DNA of 64,000 nucleotides from the NCBI GenBank assembly GCA_017451395.1, contig JAFSPR010000099.1, forward strand, positions 1 to 64,000, given 5' to 3'. The stretch is from Bacteroidales bacterium. GTDB taxonomy: Bacteria > Bacteroidota > Bacteroidia > Bacteroidales > UBA932. A program made the translations under genes and the position numbers. The notes beneath the pieces were generated by a model. That model was not told the DNA's origin. It ran no database searches and saw nothing but the letters and a program-made list of their open reading frames with translations. Of this stretch, positions 36,217-43,784 are shown piece after piece; the first letter of the stretch is position 1; the number at the start of each line of letters is the position of its first letter.

Positions 36217-36659
36217 TGGATAGACTCTTTCTGGATACAAATATTATCCTGGATATAATACTTGAAAGGGGCAATTACCAGCCGTGCCTTGAGATTCTTC
36301 AGAGAGGGGATGACGGCAAAGTTGAGTTATGCACCTCTTATCTTACTATGGCAAACATCGCTTATATCCTCAGGAAGGCTTTTTCAAACGTGGAGAAAGT
36401 CATAACCCTCAAGCAGTTATCCTCCATAATAAAAGTTTTGCCGATGGATGGGGAACAGTTTGACAAGTCGCTGTTTCTGGACGGACCGGATATTGAAGAT
36501 ATCTTTCAGGCTCAATGCGCTGTCTCGGCGGGGTGTAATTGTATTCTGACTCATAACCCAAAAGACTTCAAGATAACATCTTCATTGCTTAAAGACTGGA
36601 GATGCCCTTCTGTTATGACACCGGAGGAGTATACAGCAGATTTTTTTGTATCTTTGTAA
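36216..36659 (+). CDS. PIN domain toxin (VapC-like)
   Basis: 147 aa. MDRLFLDTNIILDIILERG carries the first conserved Asp of the PIN nuclease fold. Further acidic residues follow in a central Glu-containing helix and FLDGPDIEDIFQAQCAVSAGCNCILTHNPKDF near the C-terminus, giving the acidic metal site. PIN toxins cleave tRNA or rRNA. The ATG at 36,216 shares its A with the antitoxin's TGA, so translation is coupled. The dnaX start follows after 3 bp, and the dnaX promoter lies inside the 3' end of this gene. Confidence 0.82.
   Translation: MDRLFLDTNIILDIILERGNYQPCLEILQRGDDGKVELCTSYLTMANIAYILRKAFSNVEKVITLKQLSSIIKVLPMDGEQFDKSLFLDGPDIEDIFQAQCAVSAGCNCILTHNPKDFKITSSLLKDWRCPSVMTPEEYTADFFVSL
36649..36656 (+). 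promoter_or_regulatory. -7 element of dnaX, within the toxin gene
   Basis: TATCTTTG, 6 nt before the dnaX ATG at 36,663 and overlapping the last toxin codons. It gives dnaX its own, probably leaderless, transcript. Confidence 0.55.
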
Positions 36660-36662
36660 TCT

Positions 36663-38402
36663 ATGAGCGAGTATATTGTATCTGCCAGGAAGTACAGGCC
36701 GGACTCCTTCGAGACCCTTATCGGCCAGGACACAATTGCAAGGACGCTGTCAAACTCCATAAAGAGGGGGCAGTTGGCGCACGCATACCTTTTCTGCGGG
36801 CCCCGCGGTGTGGGTAAGACCACCACGGCGCGTATCTTTGCAAAGATGATCAACTGCGCCAATCCCGGGCCCGATATGGAGCCCTGCGGGCAGTGCGAGT
36901 CCTGCGTCTCCTTCAAGGAAGGCCGCAGTTACTGCATCCACGAACTAGACGCCGCTTCCAACAACTCCGTAGAGGACATCAAAACCCTTATGGAGCAGGT
37001 ACAGGTGCCGCCCCAGGTAGGGAAGTACAGCGTATATATCATAGATGAGGTGCACATGCTGTCCCAGAGCGCCTTCAACGCCTTCCTCAAAACCCTTGAG
37101 GAACCCCCGGCACACGCCATCTTCATCCTGGCCACAACTGAAAAGCACAAGATACTCCCCACCATCCTCAGCCGCTGCCAAACCTACGACTTCAACCGTA
37201 TCAGCATCTCCGATATGGTGAAAAACCTTCGCGGCATAGCGGAAAAGGAAGGCGTAACCATAGACGACGAATCCCTCCACGTAATAGCCTCCAAGGCCGA
37301 TGGCGCAATGCGTGACGCCCTCACCATCTTTGACCAGACTGTTGCCTTCTGCGGCACGTCCGTAAGTTATGAGGATGTAAAGCGCAACCTTGGCGTGCTG
37401 GACCACGAGTACAGCTTCTCCATTGTGGATGCAGCTCTTGCCGGAGACTATGCAAAGTGCTTCACCATCCTTGATGAGGTTCTTGCAAAGGGATTCAACG
37501 CCCTTCACTTTGTGGGTTCTCTCAGTGAGCATTTAAGGAACCTTGTCGTTGCCAAGACAGGCGGCCTGGAGCCCCTTCTGGAACTTCCGGATTCCCTGAA
37601 GAAGAAATATTCCGATCAAGGCGCGCGCTGCCCCCTGGCGTTCCTGTACCAGGCCCTTGGCGTTACCACCGCCTGCGAATCAGGATACAAGGCAGCGGTG
37701 AATCCCCGTCTCCATATAGAGTTCACCCTTATGAGGCTCTGCTTCCTGCAGAATAAGCCTTCCGCGGGAGCAGAGGCTCCATCTTCCGCGTCGCTTCGCG
37801 ACCCTATCCGGGCAAATGCTCCAGATGGAGCCTCTGCTCCCGCCGTAAAGCCTGCTGCAGCTGAGCCTCAGCCCGCGCAGGCAGAGCAGCCCGTTGTGGC
37901 CGCGCAGCCGCGCCGCAGGGCTCCCAAGACGGGATCGGCCCTGTCAATAAGCGCCATAGCAGTGGAGAAAGAGACTCCCGGTCAGGCCGGGAGTGACGAT
38001 GCTGCTGCCGGTAACACTGACACCCGCCTTCCGGACGACGACACCGTGCGTCTCAAGTGGAAGGAACTTGCAGGGCAGTACACTTCAAAACCCCGCCTTG
38101 CCAGTATGCTTTCAAACGGCCAGATCAATCTGAGCGAAGATGCAGGCGTGAAAGTTGTGGAATTTGTGGTGATGAACGAGGCCCAGAAACAGTGGGTGGA
38201 GGAGAAGATGCAGAGGGAACTGGAGAATAAACTCCGTGACCTCCTTTCCTGTCGCAAGGTAAACATTGTGGTTGCCGTAACTCCGGAGCCGGAGAACGCG
38301 GAGAAAGTCCCGTATATGCCGGAAGAGAAGGCCAAGGACCTTATGGAAAAGAATCCCGCCGTACGTGAATTCGTTGCAGAGATGGGACTTGATACTAAGT
38401 AA
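36663..38402 (+). CDS. dnaX: DNA polymerase III subunit gamma/tau
   Basis: 579 aa. The N-terminal clamp-loader ATPase starts SARKYRPDSFETLIGQD, with the P-loop GPRGVGKTTTARIFAK (about residue 43) and a zinc-binding Cys cluster (INCANPG ... CGQCESC). DEVHMLSQSAFNAFLKTLEE and the sensor LSRCQTYDF follow. Domain III runs to about residue 365. The linker at about 366-450 is low-complexity (Ala/Pro) and contains two palindromic DNA elements read in frame. The C-terminal tau-specific part starts near LKWKELAGQY. I see no A-AAA-AAG slippery site, so no programmed frameshift is apparent. lptB follows after 6 bp. Confidence 0.95.
   Translation: MSEYIVSARKYRPDSFETLIGQDTIARTLSNSIKRGQLAHAYLFCGPRGVGKTTTARIFAKMINCANPGPDMEPCGQCESCVSFKEGRSYCIHELDAASNNSVEDIKTLMEQVQVPPQVGKYSVYIIDEVHMLSQSAFNAFLKTLEEPPAHAIFILATTEKHKILPTILSRCQTYDFNRISISDMVKNLRGIAEKEGVTIDDESLHVIASKADGAMRDALTIFDQTVAFCGTSVSYEDVKRNLGVLDHEYSFSIVDAALAGDYAKCFTILDEVLAKGFNALHFVGSLSEHLRNLVVAKTGGLEPLLELPDSLKKKYSDQGARCPLAFLYQALGVTTACESGYKAAVNPRLHIEFTLMRLCFLQNKPSAGAEAPSSASLRDPIRANAPDGASAPAVKPAAAEPQPAQAEQPVVAAQPRRRAPKTGSALSISAIAVEKETPGQAGSDDAAAGNTDTRLPDDDTVRLKWKELAGQYTSKPRLASMLSNGQINLSEDAGVKVVEFVVMNEAQKQWVEEKMQRELENKLRDLLSCRKVNIVVAVTPEPENAEKVPYMPEEKAKDLMEKNPAVREFVAEMGLDTK
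37764..37843. repeat. 80-bp nested palindromic element inside dnaX
   Basis: Perfect 21-bp arms at 37,764-37,784 and 37,823-37,843 (GCGGGAGCAGAGGCTCC... and its complement) enclose a 38-nt loop that carries a second hairpin, GTCGC-TTC-GCGAC. The element is in frame in the dnaX linker. Confidence 0.85.
37973..37993. repeat. Second palindromic element inside dnaX
   Basis: ACTCCCGG-TCAGG-CCGGGAGT, perfect 8-bp arms, followed by GACG. Its reverse complement, GTCACTCCCGG..., is close to the GTCATTCCCGG palindrome in the GH92 gene. Confidence 0.65.
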
Positions 38403-38408
38403 TGGATT

Positions 38409-39212
38409 ATGAAACTTATTGCAGATAAGATTGTAAAGAAATACGGTGTGCGTACCGTGGTGAAGGGTGTGTCCATGGAGGTGCAGCAGGGAGAGATTGT
38501 GGGGTTCCTGGGCCCTAACGGCGCCGGTAAGACCACCAGTTTCTATATGATCACCGGCCAGGTGAAGCCAAACGGCGGCAATATCTACCTTCAGGACGAC
38601 GAAGGAAACATCACGGACATAACCACTCTCCCTATGTACAAGAGGGCCCAGAGGGGTATCGGCTACCTTCCCCAGGAAGCATCCGTATTCCGCCAGATGA
38701 CCGTGGAGGACAATATTATGTCCGTAATGGAAATCTCTTCTTCCACAAAGGGAATGACCAAGGCCCAGAGGATAGAACGTATGGAAAGGCTCATAGATGA
38801 GTTCAACCTCTCAAAGGTACGTAAGTCCCGCGGCATCCAACTTTCCGGCGGTGAGCGCCGCCGCTGCGAGATAGCCCGCGCCCTTGCCGTAGATCCCAAG
38901 TTCATCCTCCTGGACGAACCCTTCGCCGGGGTTGACCCCATTGCCGTGGAGGACATCCAGTACATTATCGCAAAGCTGAAATACCGCAATATCGGCGTTA
39001 TCATTACGGACCACAACGTGGGTGAAACCCTTGCCATCACGGACCGCGCATATCTTCTCTATGAGGGCGTCATCCTTCAGGCCGGCACTCCGGAGGAACT
39101 TGCCGCCGATGAAGATGTCCGTACCAAGTACCTTGGCTCGGGCTTTGTCCTCAAGCGTTCCAAGAGCGTGGAACGCGCCCGCGCGGAGGTAGAGCACGAG
39201 CACCTGGTATAG
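38409..39212 (+). CDS. lptB: LPS export ABC transporter ATP-binding protein LptB
   Basis: 267 aa. Walker [17 protein letters not shown] (about residue 36); the LptB-typical [21 protein letters not shown]; signature [16 protein letters not shown]; Walker [17 protein letters not shown]; and the H-loop [10 protein letters not shown]. LptB is the cytoplasmic ATPase of LptB2FG, which extracts lipopolysaccharide from the inner membrane. The tail after about residue 245 ([19 protein letters not shown]) is slightly longer than in E. coli. It lies 6 bp after dnaX. Confidence 0.95.
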   Translation: MKLIADKIVKKYGVRTVVKGVSMEVQQGEIVGFLGPNGAGKTTSFYMITGQVKPNGGNIYLQDDEGNITDITTLPMYKRAQRGIGYLPQEASVFRQMTVEDNIMSVMEISSSTKGMTKAQRIERMERLIDEFNLSKVRKSRGIQLSGGERRRCEIARALAVDPKFILLDEPFAGVDPIAVEDIQYIIAKLKYRNIGVIITDHNVGETLAITDRAYLLYEGVILQAGTPEELAADEDVRTKYLGSGFVLKRSKSVERARAEVEHEHLV

Positions 39213-39285
39213 AGTTTGGCACGCGGCTTGCATTAACTAAAACCGGTTAGTTTTAAGTTGGTTTAGTTAATATTTGGTAAAAAAG

Positions 39286-39318
39286 ATCAGGCGCCCCGTT
39301 ATGGGACGCCTGATTTTA
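39286..39318 (+). terminator. Terminator after lptB
   Basis: Stem ATCAGGCG / CGCCTGAT extended by CCC/GGG around GTTAT, followed by TTTTATT on the plus strand. An A-run (AAAAAAG) precedes it, so it can also serve the leftward rpsU transcript. Confidence 0.8.
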
Positions 39319-39339
39319 TTGTGAAGGTGCTGCTGCAGA

Positions 39340-39534
39340 TTACTGCTCCTCCTGGAGACGCAGATGCTGTACATAGATGGCCTTTTGTTTGGCCATGCGC
39401 TTGATCACAGAAGGTTTCTCGAAGTTCTTGCGGGAACGAAGCTCACGGACAGCACCGGTCTTTTCAAACTTACGCTTGAATTTCTTGAGGGCTCTCTCTA
39501 TGTTTTCTCCTTCTTTAATGGGTACGATGATCAT
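39340..39534 (-). CDS. rpsU: 30S ribosomal protein S21
   Basis: 64 aa. It begins MIIVPIKEGENIERALKKFK and carries the basic RELRSRKNFEKPSVIKRMAKQKA, the bS21 signature. The start at 39,534 is fixed by homology and by a full Shine-Dalgarno sequence, AAGGAGGTG, 9 nt upstream. The strong Shine-Dalgarno is exceptional here: in Bacteroidota the ribosome hides its anti-Shine-Dalgarno with the help of bS21, and rpsU is a known exception linked to autoregulation. It is transcribed alone, leftward, toward the terminator it shares with lptB. Confidence 0.95.
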   Translation of the reverse strand: MIIVPIKEGENIERALKKFKRKFEKTGAVRELRSRKNFEKPSVIKRMAKQKAIYVQHLRLQEEQ

Positions 39535-39543
39535 GCTTTTACA

Positions 39544-39549
39544 CCTCCT
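39544..39549 (-). promoter_or_regulatory. Shine-Dalgarno sequence of rpsU
   Basis: AGGAGG core within AAAAAGGAGGTG, spaced 9 nt from the ATG. Comparable sequences are absent before nearly all other genes in the window. Confidence 0.8.
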
Positions 39550-39566
39550 TTTTCTTAAATGGGCTG

Positions 39567-39574
39567 CAAAGTTA
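39567..39574 (-). promoter_or_regulatory. -7 element of rpsU
   Basis: TAACTTTG on the minus strand, 32 nt before the rpsU ATG, leaving room for a leader with the Shine-Dalgarno sequence. Confidence 0.55.
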
Positions 39575-39606
39575 TAATTTTTTTGCCTACCTGCAAAATT
39601 TTTTGC

Positions 39607-39614
39607 TAAATTTG
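39607..39614 (+). promoter_or_regulatory. -7 element of the EF-hand membrane protein gene
   Basis: TAAATTTG, 22 nt upstream of the ATG at 39,637 and divergent from the rpsU promoter. Confidence 0.5.
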
Positions 39615-39636
39615 TAGGTAACATAAATGTTAGTAT

Positions 39637-41838
39637 ATGAAAAAGACCTCTCAAACCTATCCGTGGAAGTTCGCCTCAGTGGGCGGCGCCGTACGCGTGA
39701 ACATTCAAAGTGGTGAGGATATCCGCCACCTTGGAGAACTTGACCGTAAACTTTGGACCGTCCTCAGTTGTCCCACCCAGGGGCTTGAGTTTGACGAAAC
39801 CACGCTGAAGTACATCGACGTAGACAAAGACGGCAAAATCCGCGTGGATGAAGTAGTAAAAACAGCCCAGTGGCTCACCCGCGTAATCAAGGACGCCGAT
39901 TCCCTCCTGAAAGGCTCCGACACCCTTGAGTTCTCTAACTTCAATGAGGCGGACCCTGACGGCGCAAGGCTCCTGTCTTCGGCCCGTCAGATCCTCCGGA
40001 ACCTTGGTCTGGAGAAGGAGTCCATTTCCGCAGAAGACACCTCCGACAACACCAAGATTTTCGCCGACACCAAGTTCAACGGAGACGGCATCATCACCCC
40101 GGCATCGGCAGATGAGGAGCCCACGGCAAAACTCATAGAGGCCATCGCAGGCATTGCCAGCGCCACAGACCGAAGCGGCGTGCCCGGCATAACCGCAGAC
40201 CATATTGAGGCATTCTACGCCGCCTGCGCGGATTTCAAGGCCTGGAAGGAAGCCGGCACCAAGGAAGTGTTCCCGTTCGGGGACAAGACCGCCGATGCCC
40301 TTGCCGCCGTGGAGGCCCTGAAGGACAAGGTGGCCGATTACTTTATGCGCTGCAAACTAATCGGCTTTGACGAGGCAACTTCCGCCGCCCTTGACGTTAA
40401 CGTGGACAAGATTGCCGCAATAGAGGGCAACCTTGCCGCCGCCCAGGACCAGATTGGCGCTCAGCCCCTTGCAAAGCCTTCAAAGGACGGAAAACTGAAA
40501 CTTGACGCAGTGAATCCCGCATGGAAGGCCGCAGTGGATGCCATGAAGGCTCTTGTAGATGCCCCCAAGGTACTTGACGAAGCCTCCTGGAACGATATTC
40601 TTGGGAAGTTCGGCCCGTACTGCGCGTGGGTTGGCGCAAAGAAGGGCGGGGAAGTGGAAGCCCTTGGCCTTGAATGCATTGAGACCATCCTCAAGGAAGA
40701 CAAGAAGGCCGCCCTCCTTGAACTTATAGAGAAGGATAAGGCCGAAGAAGCCAACGCCCTTTCAATCGAGGAGGTGGGTAAACTTGTGAACCTGTACAAG
40801 AACTTCTACCGATTCCTGAACAACTATGTTGTCCTTGCCGATTTCTACGACCCTGAGAAGAAAGCCATCTTCCAGGCCGGACGCCTGTATATCGATCAGC
40901 GCAGCACAGACCTCTGTGTAAAGGTTGCAGGTCCCTCCCCGGAAATCTCCTCCCTCAGCGGAATGTACATCCTCTACTGCGCCTGCACCAGTGAGAAACT
41001 GGGCAAGTCCTTCAACATTGCCGCCGTTCTCACAGACGGTGACGTGGACGGACTCCGCGAAGGCAAGAACGCCGTGTTCTATGACCGCGAAGGCAATGAC
41101 TACACCGCAAAGGTCATTGCAATAGTTGACAACCCCATCTCCGTGCGCCAGGCTTTCTGGAGCCCTTACAAGAAGGTTGCCCGTATGATCAACGACCGAA
41201 TTGACAAGAAGGCCGCAGAGAAGAACGAGAAATCCATGGCAGGTCTTACCGCCGCAACCAATACCGCCGCCGACGGAAAGGCTCCCGCCGCTCCGTTCGA
41301 CATTGCAAAATATGCAGGTATCTTTGCCGCCGTAGGTATGGCCGTGGGCCTTATCGGTGCAGCCCTGGCAGGCGTAGTGGCCGCCCTGAAGGGCATTACC
41401 TGGTGGCAGGCTCTGATCATCATTGCAGTGGTCCTTCTCCTTATCTCCGGTCCTTCAATGTTCATCGCCTGGAGAAAACTCCGCAGGCGTGACCTTGGTC
41501 CCGTCCTCAATGCAAATGGCTGGGCAATCAACGCCAAGGCCCTTGTGAACACCAAGTTCGGCAAGACCCTCACTTCACTGGCCAAGTTCCCTAAACTCAC
41601 CGCAGTTGACGAGAACGCCCGCAAGGCCCGTAACCGCCGCCGTTTCTGGTGCTGCTTCTGCGGCCTCATCATAGCCGCCCTGCTGTGCCTGTGGCTGTTT
41701 AACTTCCTTGCACCCAAGTGCCCCAGCCCTCTCAAGCGCTACCAGCCCGCCCCGGTTGAGGAGGTGGCTCCCGCTGAGGAACCCGTAGAGGCCGATGCCG
41801 AAGCGCTCGTCGAAGCCGAGGAATCTCCTGCAGAATAA
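39637..41838 (+). CDS. Large membrane protein with an EF-hand motif, function unknown
   Basis: 733 aa, no signal peptide. A canonical EF-hand calcium loop appears at about residues 67-78 (DVDKDGKIRVDE), and a degenerate one near 145 (DTKFNGDGIITPASAD). A long helical middle part (about 160-520) is rich in Ala, Lys and Glu. The C-terminal third has two hydrophobic hairpin-forming helices (FAAVGMAVGLIGAALAGVVAAL and WWQALIIIAVVLLLISG) and a further segment with CGLIIAALLCLWLF near 685, followed by an acidic Pro/Ala/Glu tail. I do not recognise a characterised family; similar uncharacterised EF-hand proteins occur in Bacteroidales, to my knowledge. The AAA ATPase gene follows after 5 bp, suggesting joint function. 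Confidence 0.75.
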   Translation: MKKTSQTYPWKFASVGGAVRVNIQSGEDIRHLGELDRKLWTVLSCPTQGLEFDETTLKYIDVDKDGKIRVDEVVKTAQWLTRVIKDADSLLKGSDTLEFSNFNEADPDGARLLSSARQILRNLGLEKESISAEDTSDNTKIFADTKFNGDGIITPASADEEPTAKLIEAIAGIASATDRSGVPGITADHIEAFYAACADFKAWKEAGTKEVFPFGDKTADALAAVEALKDKVADYFMRCKLIGFDEATSAALDVNVDKIAAIEGNLAAAQDQIGAQPLAKPSKDGKLKLDAVNPAWKAAVDAMKALVDAPKVLDEASWNDILGKFGPYCAWVGAKKGGEVEALGLECIETILKEDKKAALLELIEKDKAEEANALSIEEVGKLVNLYKNFYRFLNNYVVLADFYDPEKKAIFQAGRLYIDQRSTDLCVKVAGPSPEISSLSGMYILYCACTSEKLGKSFNIAAVLTDGDVDGLREGKNAVFYDREGNDYTAKVIAIVDNPISVRQAFWSPYKKVARMINDRIDKKAAEKNEKSMAGLTAATNTAADGKAPAAPFDIAKYAGIFAAVGMAVGLIGAALAGVVAALKGITWWQALIIIAVVLLLISGPSMFIAWRKLRRRDLGPVLNANGWAINAKALVNTKFGKTLTSLAKFPKLTAVDENARKARNRRRFWCCFCGLIIAALLCLWLFNFLAPKCPSPLKRYQPAPVEEVAPAEEPVEADAEALVEAEESPAE

Positions 41839-41843
41839 CCGCT

Positions 41844-42989
41844 ATGGACACCCCGTTCCCGTTTTCGCAGTATGTGACCGGTAACAAGTTTATCGGCCGG
41901 AAACAGGACGTGACTCTCCTTGGGAACCTCCTTTCCCAGGGAGAGCACGTCTCCATCTTCGAGCCCCCGAAGACGGGCAAGACCTCCCTCATCCAGCAAA
42001 CGCTTTTCTCCCTCAGGGTAACGGGCAAAACCTTTGCCGTGGGGCAGTTCAGCGCCATGAATATCCGCACAGAAGAGGATTTCCTCCTTCGGCTTGGATC
42101 TACCGTCCTCAAGATGGTGGCCTCAAGCCCCGCGGAGTACGAAGCCCTTGTGAAGCAGCATCTCCAGGGAACGCACTTTGTCTTTGATGCGGATGATTTC
42201 ACGCAAACCGGGCAGGCTGTCTCCCTTGGCTGGGAACTGGACAAGAATGACGCCCTTGCAATGCTGCGCCTTCCTTTTGCCGTGGCCGATTCCCGGCAGC
42301 AGAAGATGATCCTTATCATAGAGGAGTTCCACTGCATAGGCAATCTGGAGGACCCTGATGCAATCTTAAGGCCACTTGCCGCCGTTATCAAGGAGCAGAA
42401 GGGGAGGAACTTCTCCTTCATCTTCTCCGGCAGCGCCGTGAATGCAATGAGCGACATCTTCACGGGGAGCGTCCTTTTCAGCCGCCGCGTGGAGAGGGTG
42501 AAGCTTTCCCTGGCGCCGGAGGAGGAAGTGACGGAGCATCTTCACCGCGGGTTCCTTTCCAGCGGAAAGGTGGTGGAAAAGCGTCTCCTGCAGGGAGTGT
42601 ACAATCTCTTCCGCGGGCACCTCTGGTACATCAATCACCTCATCGCCATTGCCGATTCCCTTAGCCGCGGCTACATTATGGAGCCGCTCCTGGTTGAGGC
42701 CCTGGAGGGTCTTGTGAGTATCCACGAGCCTTCTTTCCGCGGCATCATGAACAGCCTCACAACGCATCAGGTGAGTCTCCTCAAGGCCACGCTTGACGGA
42801 GTTACCCGCTTCAGCGCGTCTGAGGTGATCCGTAAATACGGGCTCAATTCATCGGCCAATGTGAAAAGGGTGAAGGAAGCCCTTATGAAGAAAGAGGTGA
42901 TAATGCTGGACCAGAATGACAACCCCGTCCTGGAAGACCCCCTCTTCGAATACTGGGTGCGCAAGTACTACTTTGAGATGAAGGATTAG
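41844..42989 (+). CDS. AAA-type ATPase (archaeal-ATPase-like) with C-terminal winged helix
   Basis: 381 aa. GNKFIGRKQDVTLLGNLL followed by the Walker A motif PPKTGKTSLIQQ (about residues 40-51), Walker B MILIIEEFHC (about 152-161), and a sensor-like FIFSGSAV (about 192). The C-terminal 80 residues (TRFSASEVIRKYGLNSSANVKRV, EDPLFEYWVRKYYF) form a winged-helix-like domain as in the PF01637-type NTPases. Such ATPases have no general assigned role; several sit beside membrane or defence genes. Here it pairs with the EF-hand membrane protein in one operon. Confidence 0.82.
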   Translation: MDTPFPFSQYVTGNKFIGRKQDVTLLGNLLSQGEHVSIFEPPKTGKTSLIQQTLFSLRVTGKTFAVGQFSAMNIRTEEDFLLRLGSTVLKMVASSPAEYEALVKQHLQGTHFVFDADDFTQTGQAVSLGWELDKNDALAMLRLPFAVADSRQQKMILIIEEFHCIGNLEDPDAILRPLAAVIKEQKGRNFSFIFSGSAVNAMSDIFTGSVLFSRRVERVKLSLAPEEEVTEHLHRGFLSSGKVVEKRLLQGVYNLFRGHLWYINHLIAIADSLSRGYIMEPLLVEALEGLVSIHEPSFRGIMNSLTTHQVSLLKATLDGVTRFSASEVIRKYGLNSSANVKRVKEALMKKEVIMLDQNDNPVLEDPLFEYWVRKYYFEMKD

Positions 42990-43015
42990 GGTTTTTTCTT
43001 ATTCATCTATTGCAA

Positions 43016-43131
43016 TTTGACAAAAAAACACTATCTTTGCAGTCCCAATTTTTAACGGCTGAAAGGCAAGGGTAAGTGCTGGGAAGGTCCAGACGCCTCA
43101 GGCTCAAACTTTTAATAAGTTTTTTAGTACA
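43016..43131 (+). promoter_or_regulatory. rplU-rpmA promoter and structured leader
   Basis: TTTGACA (43,016-43,022) and TATCTTTG (43,032-43,039) form a near-ideal Bacteroidota promoter. A leader of about 90 nt follows with a small hairpin (CTGG-n6-CCAG) and an AGGC/GCCT pairing around it. Its position suggests an autoregulatory leader for bL21 (inference). Confidence 0.6.
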
Positions 43132-43443
43132 ATGTACGCAATCGTAGACATTGCAAGCCAGCAGTTCAAAGTAGAGGCTGGAATGGATATCTTCGTAAAC
43201 CGCCTCCAGGCAAAGAACGGAGAATCCGTAGAGTTCAACAAGGTTCTTCTCATTGATGCAGAAGGCGCCGTAAAGGTTGGAACTCCGTATGTAGAGGGAG
43301 CAGTTGTGAAGGCTACCGTCCTTGACGATGACGCCAAAGCAAAGAAAGTGCTCGTATTCAAGAAAATCCGTCGCAAGGGATTCCAGACTCTGAACGGTCA
43401 CCGTCAGAAGCTCACCAAGATCCACATCGACGCTATCGCTTAA
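43132..43443 (+). CDS. rplU: 50S ribosomal protein L21
   Basis: 103 aa. It starts MYAIVDIASQQFKVEAG, the universal bL21 beginning, and ends with the conserved KKIRRKGFQTLNGHRQKLTK rRNA-binding segment. It is the first gene of the rplU-rpmA operon (20 bp gap). Confidence 0.97.
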   Translation: MYAIVDIASQQFKVEAGMDIFVNRLQAKNGESVEFNKVLLIDAEGAVKVGTPYVEGAVVKATVLDDDAKAKKVLVFKKIRRKGFQTLNGHRQKLTKIHIDAIA

Positions 43444-43463
43444 CTTTTTAAAGACAGAAGATT

Positions 43464-43724
43464 ATGGCACACAAGAAAGGTCAATCCAGTTCAAAGAACG
43501 GCCGTGAGAGTCATTCCAAACGTCTTGGCATCAAGAAGTTCGGCGCAGAGGTCGTAAAGGCAGGAAACATTATCGTGCGTCAGCGCGGTACTCAGCACAA
43601 CCCTGGTCTTAATGTGGGTATGGGCAAGGATCACACCCTTTATGCCCTTATTGACGGCACAGTCAAGTTCACCCGCAAGCGTGACGACAAATCCTTCGTG
43701 AGCGTAGTTCCCTTTGAGAACTAG
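43464..43724 (+). CDS. rpmA: 50S ribosomal protein L27
   Basis: 86 aa. [22 protein letters not shown] is the bL27 start; the N-terminal tail reaches the peptidyl transferase centre and here needs no proteolytic trimming. [20 protein letters not shown] is conserved. A terminator follows the stop. Confidence 0.97.
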   Translation: MAHKKGQSSSKNGRESHSKRLGIKKFGAEVVKAGNIIVRQRGTQHNPGLNVGMGKDHTLYALIDGTVKFTRKRDDKSFVSVVPFEN

Positions 43725-43745
43725 CCGCTGGGGAAACAGTTAATC

Positions 43746-43778
43746 AAGGAGGACTAGTACGGTCCTCCTTTATTATTG
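43746..43778 (+). terminator. Terminator between rpmA and serS
   Basis: Stem AAGGAGGAC / GTCCTCCTT with a 7-nt loop, followed by TATTATT. The left arm looks like a Shine-Dalgarno sequence but is better explained as part of the stem. Confidence 0.75.
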
Positions 43779-43784
43779 AAAAAT

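Noticed and set aside
36663..38402. Programmed frameshift producing a short gamma form of dnaX
   Set aside because: No A-AAA-AAG type slippery heptamer was found before the linker hairpins, and the frame is continuous to the tau end.
43746..43754. Shine-Dalgarno for serS
   Set aside because: The AAGGAGGAC is one arm of a perfect hairpin and lies more than 30 nt from the serS start.
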